The position numbers were made by a program, and so were the translations under genes. Positions 35,319 to 45,404 of a DNA stretch of 64,000 nucleotides are shown here, in pieces (positions within the stretch are counted from its first letter, which is position 1; the number at the start of each line of letters is the position of its first letter). This DNA comes from Thermotogae bacterium (lineage in GTDB: Bacteria > Thermotogota > Thermotogae > Mesoaciditogales > Mesoaciditogaceae): NCBI GenBank assembly GCA_026988035.1, contig JALSLY010000084.1, forward strand, positions 1 to 64,000, in the 5' to 3' direction. The notes beneath the pieces are model-generated. The model saw only the letters and a program-made list of their open reading frames with translations. It made no database searches and was not told the origin of the DNA.

Positions 35319-37031
35319 TTACCTCCCATTTAGAAAGAAGTAGGTTTTAGATGAAAATGCGGTGACATAAAATTCACCTTCTGATACTTTGTTTCCAGTG
35401 ATATCATAAACCTCGTAAGAATGCTTTTGCCTTGAAATAGTTAGCGTGCAGGGAGTGTATCCCTCATCTTTACCATCAATGAAAAGCCTCATAGGATCTG
35501 GAAAAGAAATAAAGGTTACTTTTACAACACGTGGATCAGAAAAGGTAAGATTGTACACTTTGTTCTTTTCAAACAAAAGATGCCTTTGCACTTCTCCATC
35601 TTTCCATTGCACAGCTATGAGATGATCACCAACTGGAACACTGACATTGAAAAGAGGCGTACGTCCGATCTTTTTTCCATCAAGAAAAACAGCTGCATTC
35701 AATGGTTTGCTAAGCATAAACAATTTTGCCTTTGATCTAAGAGAAAGTGAAAGTTTGGAAATTTTACCACTTTTCACTTTAATATAGCGCACCACGGTAG
35801 GATAATCTGGATTAAAGATCTCCACTTTGTAAACTCCCACGCCGGCATTCAGAGTTGCGGGTACAGTTGTCCATATCTGGCCAATATGAACGATGGTATG
35901 TGTGTTAGGATTTGTGTTCACAAGCACCATTCCGGTATTCACCATATCTCCGTATATAGTAGTAATTTTTCGATCTATTGTGACACGGCTAAACCATACT
36001 TTATCGCCTGGCCCTATCATTTTCACTGAATAATTTCCGTAAGGAATTTGGAGACTGAGCTGTGTTTGCCCTATTAGCTTTCCGTTAAGTTTTACCGCAG
36101 CTCCCATGGGATTAGAAGTAAAAACAACCAAACCCATGATCCTCTTTAACTTTATCACATAACGCCCATTACCATTTACTTTCAACTCTCCCTTTGTAAG
36201 ATATGAATAAGTTTGGCTTGCAGTGTACGTATACTTCCCCAATTCAAGGGTAAGAGTTGCTGGCGTTGTGAAAGTGGTTCCGGCCATTGAAATCACTGCA
36301 CCAGATGGTGATGAATATACAGAAATCGTTGCAAGCTTCTTCAATTTAACCCAAATAGAAATGGAAGTCGAGTTTTTAAGAATGGTCAAAGAAGTCGAAA
36401 CTTTTGAATAGCCCGGTGCGCTAAATGTTAAGGTGTGAATGCCTACCGAAAGCACAGTAGAAATGGGGGTTAACCCTACAAATTCACCATCCACATCAAG
36501 ACTGACACGATTTGGAAGACTTCTAATAACTACTTCTCCCGATCTTTTGAGAACAAAATTTCTCGAAACTGTACTAAATGGTTTAACATTGATCATGAAG
36601 TGTTGAGACACATAACCACTTTTAAATATCTTGAGAAAGTGTTTCCCGGATGCGATTTCGACAGTTGCTGGTGTTATTATTTCTTCCTCACCATCTACAG
36701 TAACTTTTGCACCTTGAGGTTCTGATTTCAACGAAAGGTAAGATATTGGTTTTAATTTTATTACAACAGTTGCTGTTTTGGAGCTCGAAGAGTATAAAAA
36801 TGTGTCGGGGAAATAACCAATATTTTCAACCTTGATCTTTGCTCCCAAATCCACATTGAGTTTCAAAACACCATCCGAATTTGTTTGACCAACAAGAACA
36901 TCGTTGACGTACACCAAAGATTGAGGTGGTATGGTTATCAAAGTCAACGGTACCGCCAAAACCACAAAACCAAACACAATTAAGAACGTTAAAAGCCAAA
37001 CCTGACTGGCAGAATGAAAATTCACCAACAA
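35319..37031 (-). CDS. membrane-anchored protein with about eight PEGA repeats
   Basis: About 570 aa. One N-terminal transmembrane segment (WLLTFLIVFGFVVLAVPLTL), then tandem beta-sandwich PEGA-type repeats of about 70 residues, each marked by S-x-P-x-G-A-x-V-x-V-x-G and a GxTP turn: for example LKSEPQGAKVTVDGEE, IRSLPNRVSLDVDGEF, VYSSPSGAVISMAG, FTSNPMGAAVKLNG, LSKPLNAAVFLDGKKIGRTP, SFPDPMRLFIDGKDEGYTP. Likely a cell-surface or periplasmic structural/binding protein. The start is TTG 37031 or one of the next two in-frame TTG/GTG codons; the longer frame overlaps the radical SAM gene and is rejected. Confidence 0.78.
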   Translation of the reverse strand: MLVNFHSASQVWLLTFLIVFGFVVLAVPLTLITIPPQSLVYVNDVLVGQTNSDGVLKLNVDLGAKIKVENIGYFPDTFLYSSSSKTATVVIKLKPISYLSLKSEPQGAKVTVDGEEEIITPATVEIASGKHFLKIFKSGYVSQHFMINVKPFSTVSRNFVLKRSGEVVIRSLPNRVSLDVDGEFVGLTPISTVLSVGIHTLTFSAPGYSKVSTSLTILKNSTSISIWVKLKKLATISVYSSPSGAVISMAGTTFTTPATLTLELGKYTYTASQTYSYLTKGELKVNGNGRYVIKLKRIMGLVVFTSNPMGAAVKLNGKLIGQTQLSLQIPYGNYSVKMIGPGDKVWFSRVTIDRKITTIYGDMVNTGMVLVNTNPNTHTIVHIGQIWTTVPATLNAGVGVYKVEIFNPDYPTVVRYIKVKSGKISKLSLSLRSKAKLFMLSKPLNAAVFLDGKKIGRTPLFNVSVPVGDHLIAVQWKDGEVQRHLLFEKNKVYNLTFSDPRVVKVTFISFPDPMRLFIDGKDEGYTPCTLTISRQKHSYEVYDITGNKVSEGEFYVTAFSSKTYFFLNGR

Positions 37032-37032
37032 T

Positions 37033-37953
37033 TCAGACCTTTCTTTTTCCGACCACAAAGCTCGTACGCTTAACCTCATCGAAAAAATTGTAAGATTCTT
37101 CGCCAGGATCTTCATTGTAATATGGTCGTGTGCAATTTGGGCAACCAGATGTCATAAAAGCTTCATTTGGGATTCTTTCTATATTGAAACCATAATCAGT
37201 TATTTCTCCAACCTCAGAAAACTTAAAAAATTTTGCCCTTACCAAATTTTTTTCTATAAGATATCGTGCAAGTTGGATTCTTCTATAAGAATGAATCGAT
37301 GGTTTGGGATGACTTTCGAGTCTTGTACCTTTGATGGGTGTAAACGCGAACAAACCTACGGTTACTCCTATGTCATGCATGCTTTGGATGAATTCAACTA
37401 CCTGTTTCTCGGTTTCTCCCATCCCAACTATCACATGGGTAGTAACTCTGGTTGGAAACTTCTCAGCTATGTTGGCGAGAAGAGAGATATGCTTCTGAAG
37501 TTCTCCTCCTCGGTACAATTTGTAAAGTTTCTCATCTACAACATCGGTAGCAATACCCAATCTTTCCACCCCTCGCTCAAACCATTCAAAACCCTCTTTT
37601 TCAGAAACAACTCTAACATTTGCTGAAATTGGTATTTTCAATTTTCTCACGCTTTTGAGAAAATCAAACGATTCATCTTTGGATACTTTTGAGGAAACAA
37701 TTTGCATGCAGATACGTCTCACCTCAAAGGATCTTTCTACGGCTTTTATAACCTCTCCCATTTCAAATTTTGGCCACACTATTCTTGAAAGCATTCCTTC
37801 TGAAGCTTGGCTCGTTTTTGCTTGAGCACAATATGCACAATTGAACATGCATCTTTCGCCAAACATGATATAAATAGTTCTCATCTTAAGAATTGGTCCG
37901 GATTTTATAAGTCCAAGAAATCTTGCACTTCCATATGATATTCTCAATCTCAT
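37033..37953 (-). CDS. BioB/LipS-like radical SAM protein
   Basis: 306 aa. The radical SAM motif CMFNCAYCAQ lies in IMFGERCMFNCAYCAQAKTS; the TIM-barrel core includes VIVGMGETEKQVVEFIQ, and a C-terminal cysteine motif reads SGCPNCTRPYYNEDPGEESYNF. It is commonly labelled biotin-synthase-like. The extra C-terminal CPxCxRPYYNE cluster recalls the archaeal-type lipoyl synthases LipS1/LipS2, which would fit a cell with lipoyl-GcvH and no visible lipA; this assignment is a hypothesis. Overlaps tsaD by 4 bp and ends at the PEGA gene start. Confidence 0.7.
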   Translation of the reverse strand: MRLRISYGSARFLGLIKSGPILKMRTIYIMFGERCMFNCAYCAQAKTSQASEGMLSRIVWPKFEMGEVIKAVERSFEVRRICMQIVSSKVSKDESFDFLKSVRKLKIPISANVRVVSEKEGFEWFERGVERLGIATDVVDEKLYKLYRGGELQKHISLLANIAEKFPTRVTTHVIVGMGETEKQVVEFIQSMHDIGVTVGLFAFTPIKGTRLESHPKPSIHSYRRIQLARYLIEKNLVRAKFFKFSEVGEITDYGFNIERIPNEAFMTSGCPNCTRPYYNEDPGEESYNFFDEVKRTSFVVGKRKV

Positions 37954-38936
37954 ACCTCCAGATTCGGAACCGCGTTGAGTGAAAGATCGGCAAATTTACC
38001 AATTCTATAATTTTGCCAGCCAGCAGCTGCTATCATGACAGCGTTGTCAGTACAGTACTTCAATGGCGGAAAATGAAATCTAATCCCGTTTTTTTCAAAC
38101 GTTCTGTAAGCTTCTTCCCTTAACGCGGAATTGGCAGCCACTCCACCAGCAACAACTATATCTGAAACAGAGTATTCTTTAGCTGCTTTAGTCACACGTT
38201 CCACAAGCATAGATGCCACCGTTTTTTGAAAAGATGCCGCTACATCTTCCTTTCTCACATTCGGCTCGTTCTTGAGAAAGTATTTGACATGTGTTTTCAA
38301 TCCGCTAAAGCTAAAATCGTATTTCCATACTGGTTTTGGTTTGGGAAATCGATAACGTGGCACACCATTTTTGGCAGCATGCTCTATCTCGGGCCCACCC
38401 GGATACCCGAGTCCTAACATTCGCGCAACCTTGTCAAAAGATTCTCCCGCTGCATCGTCTATTGACTTTCCAAGAACCTCGTAAGAACTCAATGATTTCA
38501 TGAACACTATCTCAGTATGCGCACCAGATACCATAAGCACTATACAAGGCAAAGAAATTGTTTTGTCAAAGAGAAACACAGCGTTAAGATGGCCAAGCAT
38601 GTGGTTGACCGCGATCAGAGGAACATTCCATGAATAAGCTAAAGCTTTGGCATAAGATATGCCAACAAGTAATGGACCAGCCAAACCAGGACCATATGTA
38701 ACTGCTATGGCTGATATGTACTTTGGAACTGTTTTTGATTCTTCCATGAGCATTTGCATAAGTGCAGAAATATTTTCCAAGTGATGGCGCGAAGCTATTT
38801 CTGGAACCACTCCACCATAGAGAGCATGGATTTCTACTTGAGATGCTGTTTTTTCAGCTATAATCCTTTCTCCGTTTTCAACAATCGCGACAGATGTTTC
38901 ATCGCAAGAACTTTCTATGCCAAGGATCAGTGCCAT
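37950..38936 (-). CDS. tsaD: tRNA threonylcarbamoyladenosine transferase TsaD
   Basis: 328 aa. ASKHA fold with LGIESSCDETSVAIV, EIASRHHLENI (metal-binding His pair with the later HAE/HTE), VTYGPGLAGPLLVG, NHMLGHLNAVFL, MVSGAHTEIV, FDKVARMLGLGYPGGP, FSFSGLKTHV and VVAGGVAANSALRE. Joins threonylcarbamoyl to A37 of ANN-decoding tRNAs with TsaB/TsaE, which are not in this window. The ATG has GGAGG upstream. Confidence 0.95.
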   Translation of the reverse strand: MALILGIESSCDETSVAIVENGERIIAEKTASQVEIHALYGGVVPEIASRHHLENISALMQMLMEESKTVPKYISAIAVTYGPGLAGPLLVGISYAKALAYSWNVPLIAVNHMLGHLNAVFLFDKTISLPCIVLMVSGAHTEIVFMKSLSSYEVLGKSIDDAAGESFDKVARMLGLGYPGGPEIEHAAKNGVPRYRFPKPKPVWKYDFSFSGLKTHVKYFLKNEPNVRKEDVAASFQKTVASMLVERVTKAAKEYSVSDIVVAGGVAANSALREEAYRTFEKNGIRFHFPPLKYCTDNAVMIAAAGWQNYRIGKFADLSLNAVPNLEV

Positions 38937-38950
38937 TTAATCCTCCATGC

Positions 38951-40180
38951 TTAGGCAGACTCTCTAAGTTCAACTATGGGTTTCTCGCCTTTACTTACAG
39001 TTTCAGGAGTGACGATCACTCGACGCACATTTTGAAGACTTGGAACTTCAAACATCACATCCATCATTACTTCGTCCATAACACTCTTAAGTCCTCTCGC
39101 TCCAGTACCACGCTCTTTAGCAAGTTTCGCAATTTCGTACAATGCCTCTTTTTCGAACTCTAATTCTACCTTATCGAGCTCGAGGAGCTTTTTGTACTGT
39201 TTCTCCACGGCATTTTTAGGTTCTGTAAGAATTCGAACAAGTTGCTCCTCATCAAGTTCCTCAAGAGTAGTAATGATAGGAAATCTCCCAACAAATTCTG
39301 GTATTATCCCATAATGCACGAGATCGTCAGGAACCACCTGTTTGAGAAGAGTACTAACACTTTCATTTCTCTTAGACTTAATTTTGGCGCTAAAACCTAT
39401 AGTGCTTTGCTGAATTCTGGACTTGACAATTTCTTCAAGTCCATCAAACGCCCCACCGATAATGAATAATATATCTGTTGTATCCACTTTTATGAATTCT
39501 TGATAAGGATGTTTACGCCCACCTTGTGGTGGCACATTCGCAATCGTTCCTTCAACTATTTTGAGTAGTGCTTGTTGAACGCCTTCTCCGGAAACATCTC
39601 TCGTAATTGAGACATTTTGTGACTTTCGGGCAATTTTGTCGATCTCGTCAATGTAAATAATCCCGCGTTTGGCACGCTCTACATCAAAATCTGCAACTTG
39701 CAAAAGTCGAAGTATAACGTTTTCCACATCTTCACCAACGTAGCCCGCCTCTGTTAAAGGAGTGGCATCTGCTATTGCAAAAGGAACATCCAGTATTTTG
39801 GCTAATACTCGCGCTATCAATGTTTTTCCAGAACCAGTAGGACCTATCAATAGAATGTTGGACTTTTCTATCTCAACATCGTCAAACTTTTTACCCATGA
39901 AAACGCGCTTATAATGATTGTAAACAGCAACACTTATTGCTTTTTTTGCCTTTTCTTGTCCTATCACATATTTATCAAGCTCGGCTTTTATCTCCACAGG
40001 ACCCGGGAGGCGATTGAAATTCTTTGGATTGTTGGATTTCGTTTTTGGATTGTCATGAAGTATGTCATGAAAAAGCTCTACGCATTCGTCACAAATGTAA
40101 ACATCATTCGGACCTGCTATCAATTTACTGACTTCTGATGACGGTCTTCCACAAAAAGAACAAAATTTTTCGCTTTTCAA
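38951..40180 (-). CDS. clpX: ClpXP protease ATPase subunit ClpX
   Basis: 409 aa. N-terminal C4 zinc-binding domain (CSFCGRP...YICDECVEL), AAA+ core with Walker A GPTGSGKT, Walker [11 protein letters not shown], pore loop GYVGED and IGF loop area ([12 protein letters not shown], the ClpP-docking loop), sensor regions and C-terminal D2 small domain. Unfolds substrates for ClpP. Start is TTG at 40180 behind GGAGGTAG. Follows clpP by 14 bp in the tig-clpP-clpX order. Confidence 0.96.
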   Translation of the reverse strand: MKSEKFCSFCGRPSSEVSKLIAGPNDVYICDECVELFHDILHDNPKTKSNNPKNFNRLPGPVEIKAELDKYVIGQEKAKKAISVAVYNHYKRVFMGKKFDDVEIEKSNILLIGPTGSGKTLIARVLAKILDVPFAIADATPLTEAGYVGEDVENVILRLLQVADFDVERAKRGIIYIDEIDKIARKSQNVSITRDVSGEGVQQALLKIVEGTIANVPPQGGRKHPYQEFIKVDTTDILFIIGGAFDGLEEIVKSRIQQSTIGFSAKIKSKRNESVSTLLKQVVPDDLVHYGIIPEFVGRFPIITTLEELDEEQLVRILTEPKNAVEKQYKKLLELDKVELEFEKEALYEIAKLAKERGTGARGLKSVMDEVMMDVMFEVPSLQNVRRVIVTPETVSKGEKPIVELRESA

Positions 40181-40194
40181 TTTTCTACCTCCGA

Positions 40195-40812
40195 TTACGA
40201 TCCTCTCTTTGAAGAGACGACTTTATCTATCAACCCGTATTCAAGAGCTTCTTGAGAAGTCATGAAGAAATCTCTGTCTGTGTCCTTTTCAACCTTCTCA
40301 AGAGGCTGACCAGTATGCAATGAAATGATGCTATTTAACTCACGCTTGAGCCTCATAATTTCCTTTGCGCGGATTTCTATGTCAACTGCCTGACCTTCAG
40401 TTCCACCCAATGGTTGATGAATCATGATAGAAGCATGTGGCAGTGCATAACGTTTTCCTTTTGTGCCTGCTGTAAGAAGAATAGCTGCCATGGAAGCTGC
40501 TTGGCCTATTGCGGTTGTAACAACGTCACACTTTATGAAACGCATGGTATCGTATATAGCCATCCCCGCAGTAATAGTCCCGCCAGGAGAATTTATGTAG
40601 AGATAAATTTCCTTGTCTGGATCCTGAGCTTCAAGAAAGAGAAGCTGTGCAACAACAAGACCAGAAGTGTACTCATTGATAGTTCCCTCGACAAATACTA
40701 TTCTGTCTTTGAGCAAACGAGAATAAATATCATACGCGCGTTCGGTTCGCCCTGTAGTCTCAATGACTATCGGTACGTTTTGGTCTTTTATTTTTTCTAT
40801 TTTTTCATCCAT
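40195..40812 (-). CDS. clpP: ClpXP protease proteolytic subunit ClpP
   Basis: 205 aa. Serine protease with catalytic Ser in [12 protein letters not shown] (about S108), His in [11 protein letters not shown] (about H132) and Asp in DTDRDFFM (about D181), together with [19 protein letters not shown]. Forms the tetradecameric barrel docked by ClpX. ATG 40812 overlaps the end of tig (ATGGATGA) with AGAGG upstream. Confidence 0.97.
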   Translation of the reverse strand: MDEKIEKIKDQNVPIVIETTGRTERAYDIYSRLLKDRIVFVEGTINEYTSGLVVAQLLFLEAQDPDKEIYLYINSPGGTITAGMAIYDTMRFIKCDVVTTAIGQAASMAAILLTAGTKGKRYALPHASIMIHQPLGGTEGQAVDIEIRAKEIMRLKRELNSIISLHTGQPLEKVEKDTDRDFFMTSQEALEYGLIDKVVSSKRGS

Positions 40813-42127
40813 CACTTTTTTCCTCTCCTTCTCGGATTTCTCCCGATTCTTTCTCCTCTACAATTTCTTCTTCTGGTTCCATAACAACTATTTTTGCAGT
40901 TTTAAGAAGCTCTTCTGCTACTTTACGATGAAGTAGTTCATTCTTCACTCGGTTGTAAAAATCTTTGTCTTTCGAAAGGATAACTTTGAGTCTTTCATCA
41001 CTCATCCCAAAAGATCTGTAATACTCCTTAGCTCTTTCAAAAATCTCGTCCTCTAAAACCTTTATCTCCTTCTCTTTTGCAATTTTCTCAACTGCACCTT
41101 TGAGTTTCAAATAACTCGCAATTTCTTTTTTCAAAGTATCCCGATAAGTCTTCTCATCTCCACCGAAATCTTTAAGTGATTCTTCATACTCCTTTTTCTC
41201 TTTCTGACGTGCTATTACATGATTTACGAACAAGTCCAAAGAATGCTCAGATATATCAAGAGTTGTCTTGTCTGTAAGTTTTTCAAGGATCATGTTTATT
41301 TCGCCTTCTTTTATAAGATTCTTTATAGACTCTTTAGCCTCGTTACGCAATTTCACCTTCAATGCTTCAATAGTTTGTGCTTCATTATCAACTGCTTTCG
41401 CAAAATCGTCGTCCAAGTCCGCCAATTTTCGCTTATATACACGTTTTACGACCATGGAATATGTAATTTTATCTTCGCTCTTTCCCTCCTCAAATTCAAT
41501 CGTATCGCCGACTCTTTTCCCAATAAGATCGGCAAATATTTTACCTTTACTTGGATCTTCAATGACTATTTCAAATTCCTTTGGCTTTTCACCGGTGCCA
41601 ACCACATGATACTCTGCTTCCACCTGATCACCGACTTCTATGGTCTCTTCCTCTTCTTTGGGTTCAAGAATGGCATTTTCCTCTCGCATATGTTGAAGTT
41701 TCCTGTTTATATCTTCTTCTATTTCTTCATCTTTTATTGGTGGGATTTCTATTTTTTCTCCATTCATAGACTCAACTGCAACATCTGGATAACTGTGAAC
41801 CTCAAAAATTACATCGGCAGTTTCCCCTACATTGACAGATATGAGAGCTGGTGGCATCATCGGATTTAGTTCATGGAACTTTTCATCATCATAAAGTTCA
41901 TCCATAGCTCGATCGGCAATATCTTCTTTGATCATTTCATTTATTTTTTCCATTCCTATTATGGCATTTAGCAGTTTCTTTGGAACCATACCAGGTCTAA
42001 AACCTTTAACTTTTATATTTTTAGAAATATTAGCATAAGTGTTGTCTCTTGCCATTTCTATCTCTTCGTGAGGTAAAGAAACTTTCACGGTCTTAACATT
42101 TTGCTTTTCATCAATGATTTCAAACAT
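40805..42127 (-). CDS. tig: trigger factor
   Basis: 440 aa ribosome-associated chaperone. N-terminal ribosome-binding domain with the signature [12 protein letters not shown], a PPIase FKBP-like domain (roughly residues 150-230; [35 protein letters not shown]) and a long helical, highly charged C-terminal chaperone domain ending in an acidic tail. ATG 42127 has AAGGAGAG six bases upstream. Precedes clpP, the widespread tig-clpP-clpX order. Confidence 0.94.
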   Translation of the reverse strand: MFEIIDEKQNVKTVKVSLPHEEIEMARDNTYANISKNIKVKGFRPGMVPKKLLNAIIGMEKINEMIKEDIADRAMDELYDDEKFHELNPMMPPALISVNVGETADVIFEVHSYPDVAVESMNGEKIEIPPIKDEEIEEDINRKLQHMREENAILEPKEEEETIEVGDQVEAEYHVVGTGEKPKEFEIVIEDPSKGKIFADLIGKRVGDTIEFEEGKSEDKITYSMVVKRVYKRKLADLDDDFAKAVDNEAQTIEALKVKLRNEAKESIKNLIKEGEINMILEKLTDKTTLDISEHSLDLFVNHVIARQKEKKEYEESLKDFGGDEKTYRDTLKKEIASYLKLKGAVEKIAKEKEIKVLEDEIFERAKEYYRSFGMSDERLKVILSKDKDFYNRVKNELLHRKVAEELLKTAKIVVMEPEEEIVEEKESGEIREGEEKSDG

Positions 42128-42149
42128 CTTCAACTCTCCTTTTGATTTT

Positions 42150-43538
42150 TTAAAGTATGTAGGAACTCAGGTCATCATTTTTGATGATCTCGCCAAGTTT
42201 TTTCACAACAAATTCCCTGTTTACCACCACAGGACTTTCAACGTTTGGAGCCTCAAATGACACGTCTTCCATCAGTTTTTCAACAATTGTGTAGAGTCTC
42301 CTTGCTCCGATGTTTTCCTGCTTTTCATTCATTTCGTGTGCCATACGCGCAATCTCAGATATTCCATCCTCACTAAATTGAATGTCTACACCTTCTGTGG
42401 CAAGTAAAGCTCTATACTGCTTTATCAAGGAATTTTCTGGTTCAACAAGGATTCTTTCAAAATCTTTTTGAGTTAGTGCATCAAGTTCAACTCTTATGGG
42501 AAAACGCCCTTGTATCTCTGGAATAAGATCGGAGGGTTTTGCCATATGAAAGGCTCCCGCTGCAATAAAAAGTACATAGTCGGTTTTTACCATACCATAT
42601 TTGGTTGTGACGTTGGTCCCTTCAACTATTGGTAGGAGATCTCTTTGAACACCTTCTCTTGAAACATCCGGACCGCTTTTTGAATTAGTAGCCACTATTT
42701 TATCAAATTCGTCCAAAAAGACTATTCCCTTGTATTGTGCACGTTCAAGTGCTTCCTGAATCATACTGTCTTTATCAATCATCCTCTCGGATTCGATCGG
42801 AAGTAGCAGTCTCCGCGCGTCTTTGACCTTGACACGTTTGCGTTTCATTCTCTTTGGCAGCATATTTCCAAACATATCTTGGAGATCTATGTTCATGTCT
42901 TCCATATTCACACCGCCAATAACAGGCATTATTGGTGTGCTATCTTCTACTTCTATCTCTATCTCCATATCCTCGAGTTCTCCGTTTATGAGTTTTTCTC
43001 GCATTTCGTTGCGTCTCGCTTTTGCGTTCCTGCGTGCCTCTGGAGAAATCGCGGTCTGCTGCGGATTTTGGAAAAAATTGAAGAATCCAGGTTGCTGCCG
43101 TTTTCTGGCACTTTCCGGAACAATGGCATCAAGTATACGCTCTTCAACTGCTTTTTTCGCTTCTTTTTCCACATTTTGCACCATTTCAGATTTGACAGTG
43201 TTAACGCTTGCTTCAACAAGATCACGAATTATGGATTCTACCGATTTGCCAACATATCCAACTTCAGTGTAACGAGTAACTTCGATCTTTATAAAAGGCG
43301 AGCCTGAAAGCTGAGCTAATCTTCTCGCTATTTCGGTTTTTCCAACACCTGTGGGACCCACCATGAGAATGTTCTTTGGAATCACATCTCGTTGCATTTC
43401 TTCAGGTAATTTCATTCTTCTAATTCTATTTCTAAGTGCTATAGCAACAGATTTCTTTGCTTCATCTTGTCCTACAATGTATTTGTCAAGTTCGGCTACT
43501 ATTTGCCGCGGAGTTAATTCATCTATGTTTAAACTCAA
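42150..43538 (-). CDS. hslU: HslUV protease ATPase subunit HslU
   Basis: About 462 aa AAA+ unfoldase for HslV. LTPRQIVAELDKYIVGQDEAKKSVAIALRNRIRR at the N-terminus, Walker A GPTGVGKTEIARRLA, pore motif GYVGKS, an I-domain insertion with the RRNE-rich region, Walker B GIVFLDEFDKI, and the C-terminal tail KNDDLSSYIL that docks into HslV. The start is most likely TTG 43538, eight bases after AAGGAGG; the longer frame includes that ribosome site. Confidence 0.95.
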   Translation of the reverse strand: MSLNIDELTPRQIVAELDKYIVGQDEAKKSVAIALRNRIRRMKLPEEMQRDVIPKNILMVGPTGVGKTEIARRLAQLSGSPFIKIEVTRYTEVGYVGKSVESIIRDLVEASVNTVKSEMVQNVEKEAKKAVEERILDAIVPESARKRQQPGFFNFFQNPQQTAISPEARRNAKARRNEMREKLINGELEDMEIEIEVEDSTPIMPVIGGVNMEDMNIDLQDMFGNMLPKRMKRKRVKVKDARRLLLPIESERMIDKDSMIQEALERAQYKGIVFLDEFDKIVATNSKSGPDVSREGVQRDLLPIVEGTNVTTKYGMVKTDYVLFIAAGAFHMAKPSDLIPEIQGRFPIRVELDALTQKDFERILVEPENSLIKQYRALLATEGVDIQFSEDGISEIARMAHEMNEKQENIGARRLYTIVEKLMEDVSFEAPNVESPVVVNREFVVKKLGEIIKNDDLSSYIL

Positions 43539-43551
43539 TTCAAGCGCCTCC

Positions 43552-44082
43552 TTAAAGTTCTTCAACCGTTATATTAGAATTTGTATATATACAAATTTCT
43601 CCGGCAATCTCCAAGGCTTTTATCGCTATTTCTCGAGCATCTAAACCAGTATTCCGATAAAGAGCTCTTGCCGCTGCGAGTGCATAAGAACCTCCAGAAC
43701 CTATCGACATTATTGGTTCATCCGGTTGGATTATTTCCCCATTTCCGGATATCAATAAAACATTCTCAGTGTCTGCTACCATAAGAAGTGCTTCAAGTCG
43801 CCTCAAGACCCTATCAGTTCTCCAATCCTTAGCCAATTCTACAGCAGCGCGCATGAGGATGCCGTTTGATTCCCTAAGTTTTGCTTCAAATCTTTCAAAA
43901 AGCGTGAAAGCGTCGGCTACGGATCCGGCAAATCCAGCAAGTATTTTGCCATTTCCGAGTCTCCGTACTTTTTTGGCAGTGGCTTTCATAACTGTTTCTC
44001 CAAGTGTTACTTGTCCATCCCCCGCCATTACTGTTTTTCCATCTTTTCTAACAGCTACAACGGTTGTTCCTAAAAAATTCAC
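43552..44082 (-). CDS. hslV: HslUV protease peptidase subunit HslV
   Basis: 176 aa. Proteasome beta-like threonine peptidase; the mature protein begins at [23 protein letters not shown], with the catalytic Thr just after the short propeptide MNFLG. Further family marks: [52 protein letters not shown]. The GTG start at 44082 sits behind GGGAGGTG and overlaps the ddl stop region. Confidence 0.95.
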   Translation of the reverse strand: MNFLGTTVVAVRKDGKTVMAGDGQVTLGETVMKATAKKVRRLGNGKILAGFAGSVADAFTLFERFEAKLRESNGILMRAAVELAKDWRTDRVLRRLEALLMVADTENVLLISGNGEIIQPDEPIMSIGSGGSYALAAARALYRNTGLDAREIAIKALEIAGEICIYTNSNITVEEL

Positions 44083-44086
44083 CTTT

Positions 44087-44929
44087 TCACCTCCCGCAAG
44101 CAGATTTAACCGCTTGCAAAACAATCTTTCCTAATGAAAATCCTGCAGCTCTTGCAGACGCTGGAAGATCACTTGTCGAAGTCATTCCTGGAATGGAATT
44201 CACTTCCAAAAAATAGATCTCGTTCCCTGAAATTATACCATCTATTCTGGCAAAATCCCTTAATCCCATGTTTTTGTAAATCTTAAGTGCCAAATTGCTG
44301 ATCTGTTCTTGTTCTCCTTTAGTTATGGCAGCAGGAGCTATTAGCTTTGCACCATTTGGTTTGTACTTTGAATCATAGTCATAGAAATTACCAAAAGGTA
44401 TAATTTCGAGGATTGGAAGGACTGTTATATTTCCATCCAGTTCTGCTATTGAGATACTTATTTCACGACCGTCGATGTACTCTTCGTAAAAGTAATCGCC
44501 ATTCAAATCACAACCATTTTCATAAAAACACAGCTTTATTCCTATGCTGGATCCTCCAAACCTTGATTTAGCTATGTAAGGAAAATGGTTAGGTTTTTTG
44601 TACCACCATCTTGGGGTTTTTATCCCCATTTTTATAAAAAATTCTTTGGTTTTGATCTTATCAAAAGTGAGTTCACAACTTTTAGATCCTGAGCCGGTGT
44701 ATTTAACACCCCTTGCTTCAAAATACTTTTGAACACTTCCATCTTCACCTGGAGAGCCATGAAGTGCGATGAAACAAAGAGAGTTGATTTTTTCCAAAGA
44801 CTTGAATTTGCCTTCCCATACGAAAAGCTTTGAATCTATACCTTCATCTTTTAAAGATTTGTGAACATTTTTACCACTTGATATCGATACTTCTCTTTCT
44901 TCGGAATTGCCCCCACACAGTACGATCAC
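44087..44929 (-). CDS. ddl: D-alanine--D-alanine ligase
   Basis: 280 aa, on the short side for Ddl. N-terminal [17 protein letters not shown], central [30 protein letters not shown]-grasp [25 protein letters not shown] and C-terminal [32 protein letters not shown]. Makes the D-Ala-D-Ala dipeptide for peptidoglycan. The GTG start at 44929 overlaps the coaD stop as GTGA and gives the normal family N-terminus; the longer open frame lies inside coaD. Confidence 0.92.
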   Translation of the reverse strand: MIVLCGGNSEEREVSISSGKNVHKSLKDEGIDSKLFVWEGKFKSLEKINSLCFIALHGSPGEDGSVQKYFEARGVKYTGSGSKSCELTFDKIKTKEFFIKMGIKTPRWWYKKPNHFPYIAKSRFGGSSIGIKLCFYENGCDLNGDYFYEEYIDGREISISIAELDGNITVLPILEIIPFGNFYDYDSKYKPNGAKLIAPAAITKGEQEQISNLALKIYKNMGLRDFARIDGIISGNEIYFLEVNSIPGMTSTSDLPASARAAGFSLGKIVLQAVKSACGR

Positions 44930-45402
44930 CGTTGGAATTTCTTCCGAAGTTCTTTTTCGACGATGGGAGGTGCCCATTTGTTTAGCTCCCCTCCAAACTG
45001 TGCTATTTCTTTTACCATAGAGGAAGATACAAAAAGGTATTTCAGGTCTGTCATGAGATACACCATTTCAAGCTCTGGGCACATTTGTCTATTCGTAAGA
45101 GCCATTTCGAATTCGTATTCAAAATCCTCCAGTGCTCTTAGTCCTCTTATGACTATCTTTACCGAACTTGTTTTAACATATTGAACAAGCAATCCTGTAT
45201 GAACTTTGACATTGACATTCTTGAATTCTTTTGTTGATTCTTTTATCATTTTAAAACGTTCGTCTATGGAAAACAATGGATTTTTTCTTGGGTTATTCAT
45301 CAAAACAATTGTTACGCTATCAAAGATTTTTGACGCCCTTTTAACGATGTCAATATGACCGTACGTTATGGGATCAAACGATCCCGGATATATGGCTTTC
45401 AA
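44926..45402 (-). CDS. coaD: phosphopantetheine adenylyltransferase
   Basis: 158 aa. KAIYPGSFDPITYGHIDIVKRA with the nucleotidyl-transferase (T/H)xGH motif, NNPRKNPLFSIDERFKMI, IRGLRALEDFEYEFEMALTNR and YLFVSSSMVKEIAQFGG. Penultimate step of coenzyme A synthesis. The TTG at 45402 follows GAGGTG by six bases; the GTG at 45411 is less well placed. Overlaps ddl by 4 bp. Confidence 0.94.
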   Translation of the reverse strand: MKAIYPGSFDPITYGHIDIVKRASKIFDSVTIVLMNNPRKNPLFSIDERFKMIKESTKEFKNVNVKVHTGLLVQYVKTSSVKIVIRGLRALEDFEYEFEMALTNRQMCPELEMVYLMTDLKYLFVSSSMVKEIAQFGGELNKWAPPIVEKELRKKFQR

Positions 45403-45404
45403 TC

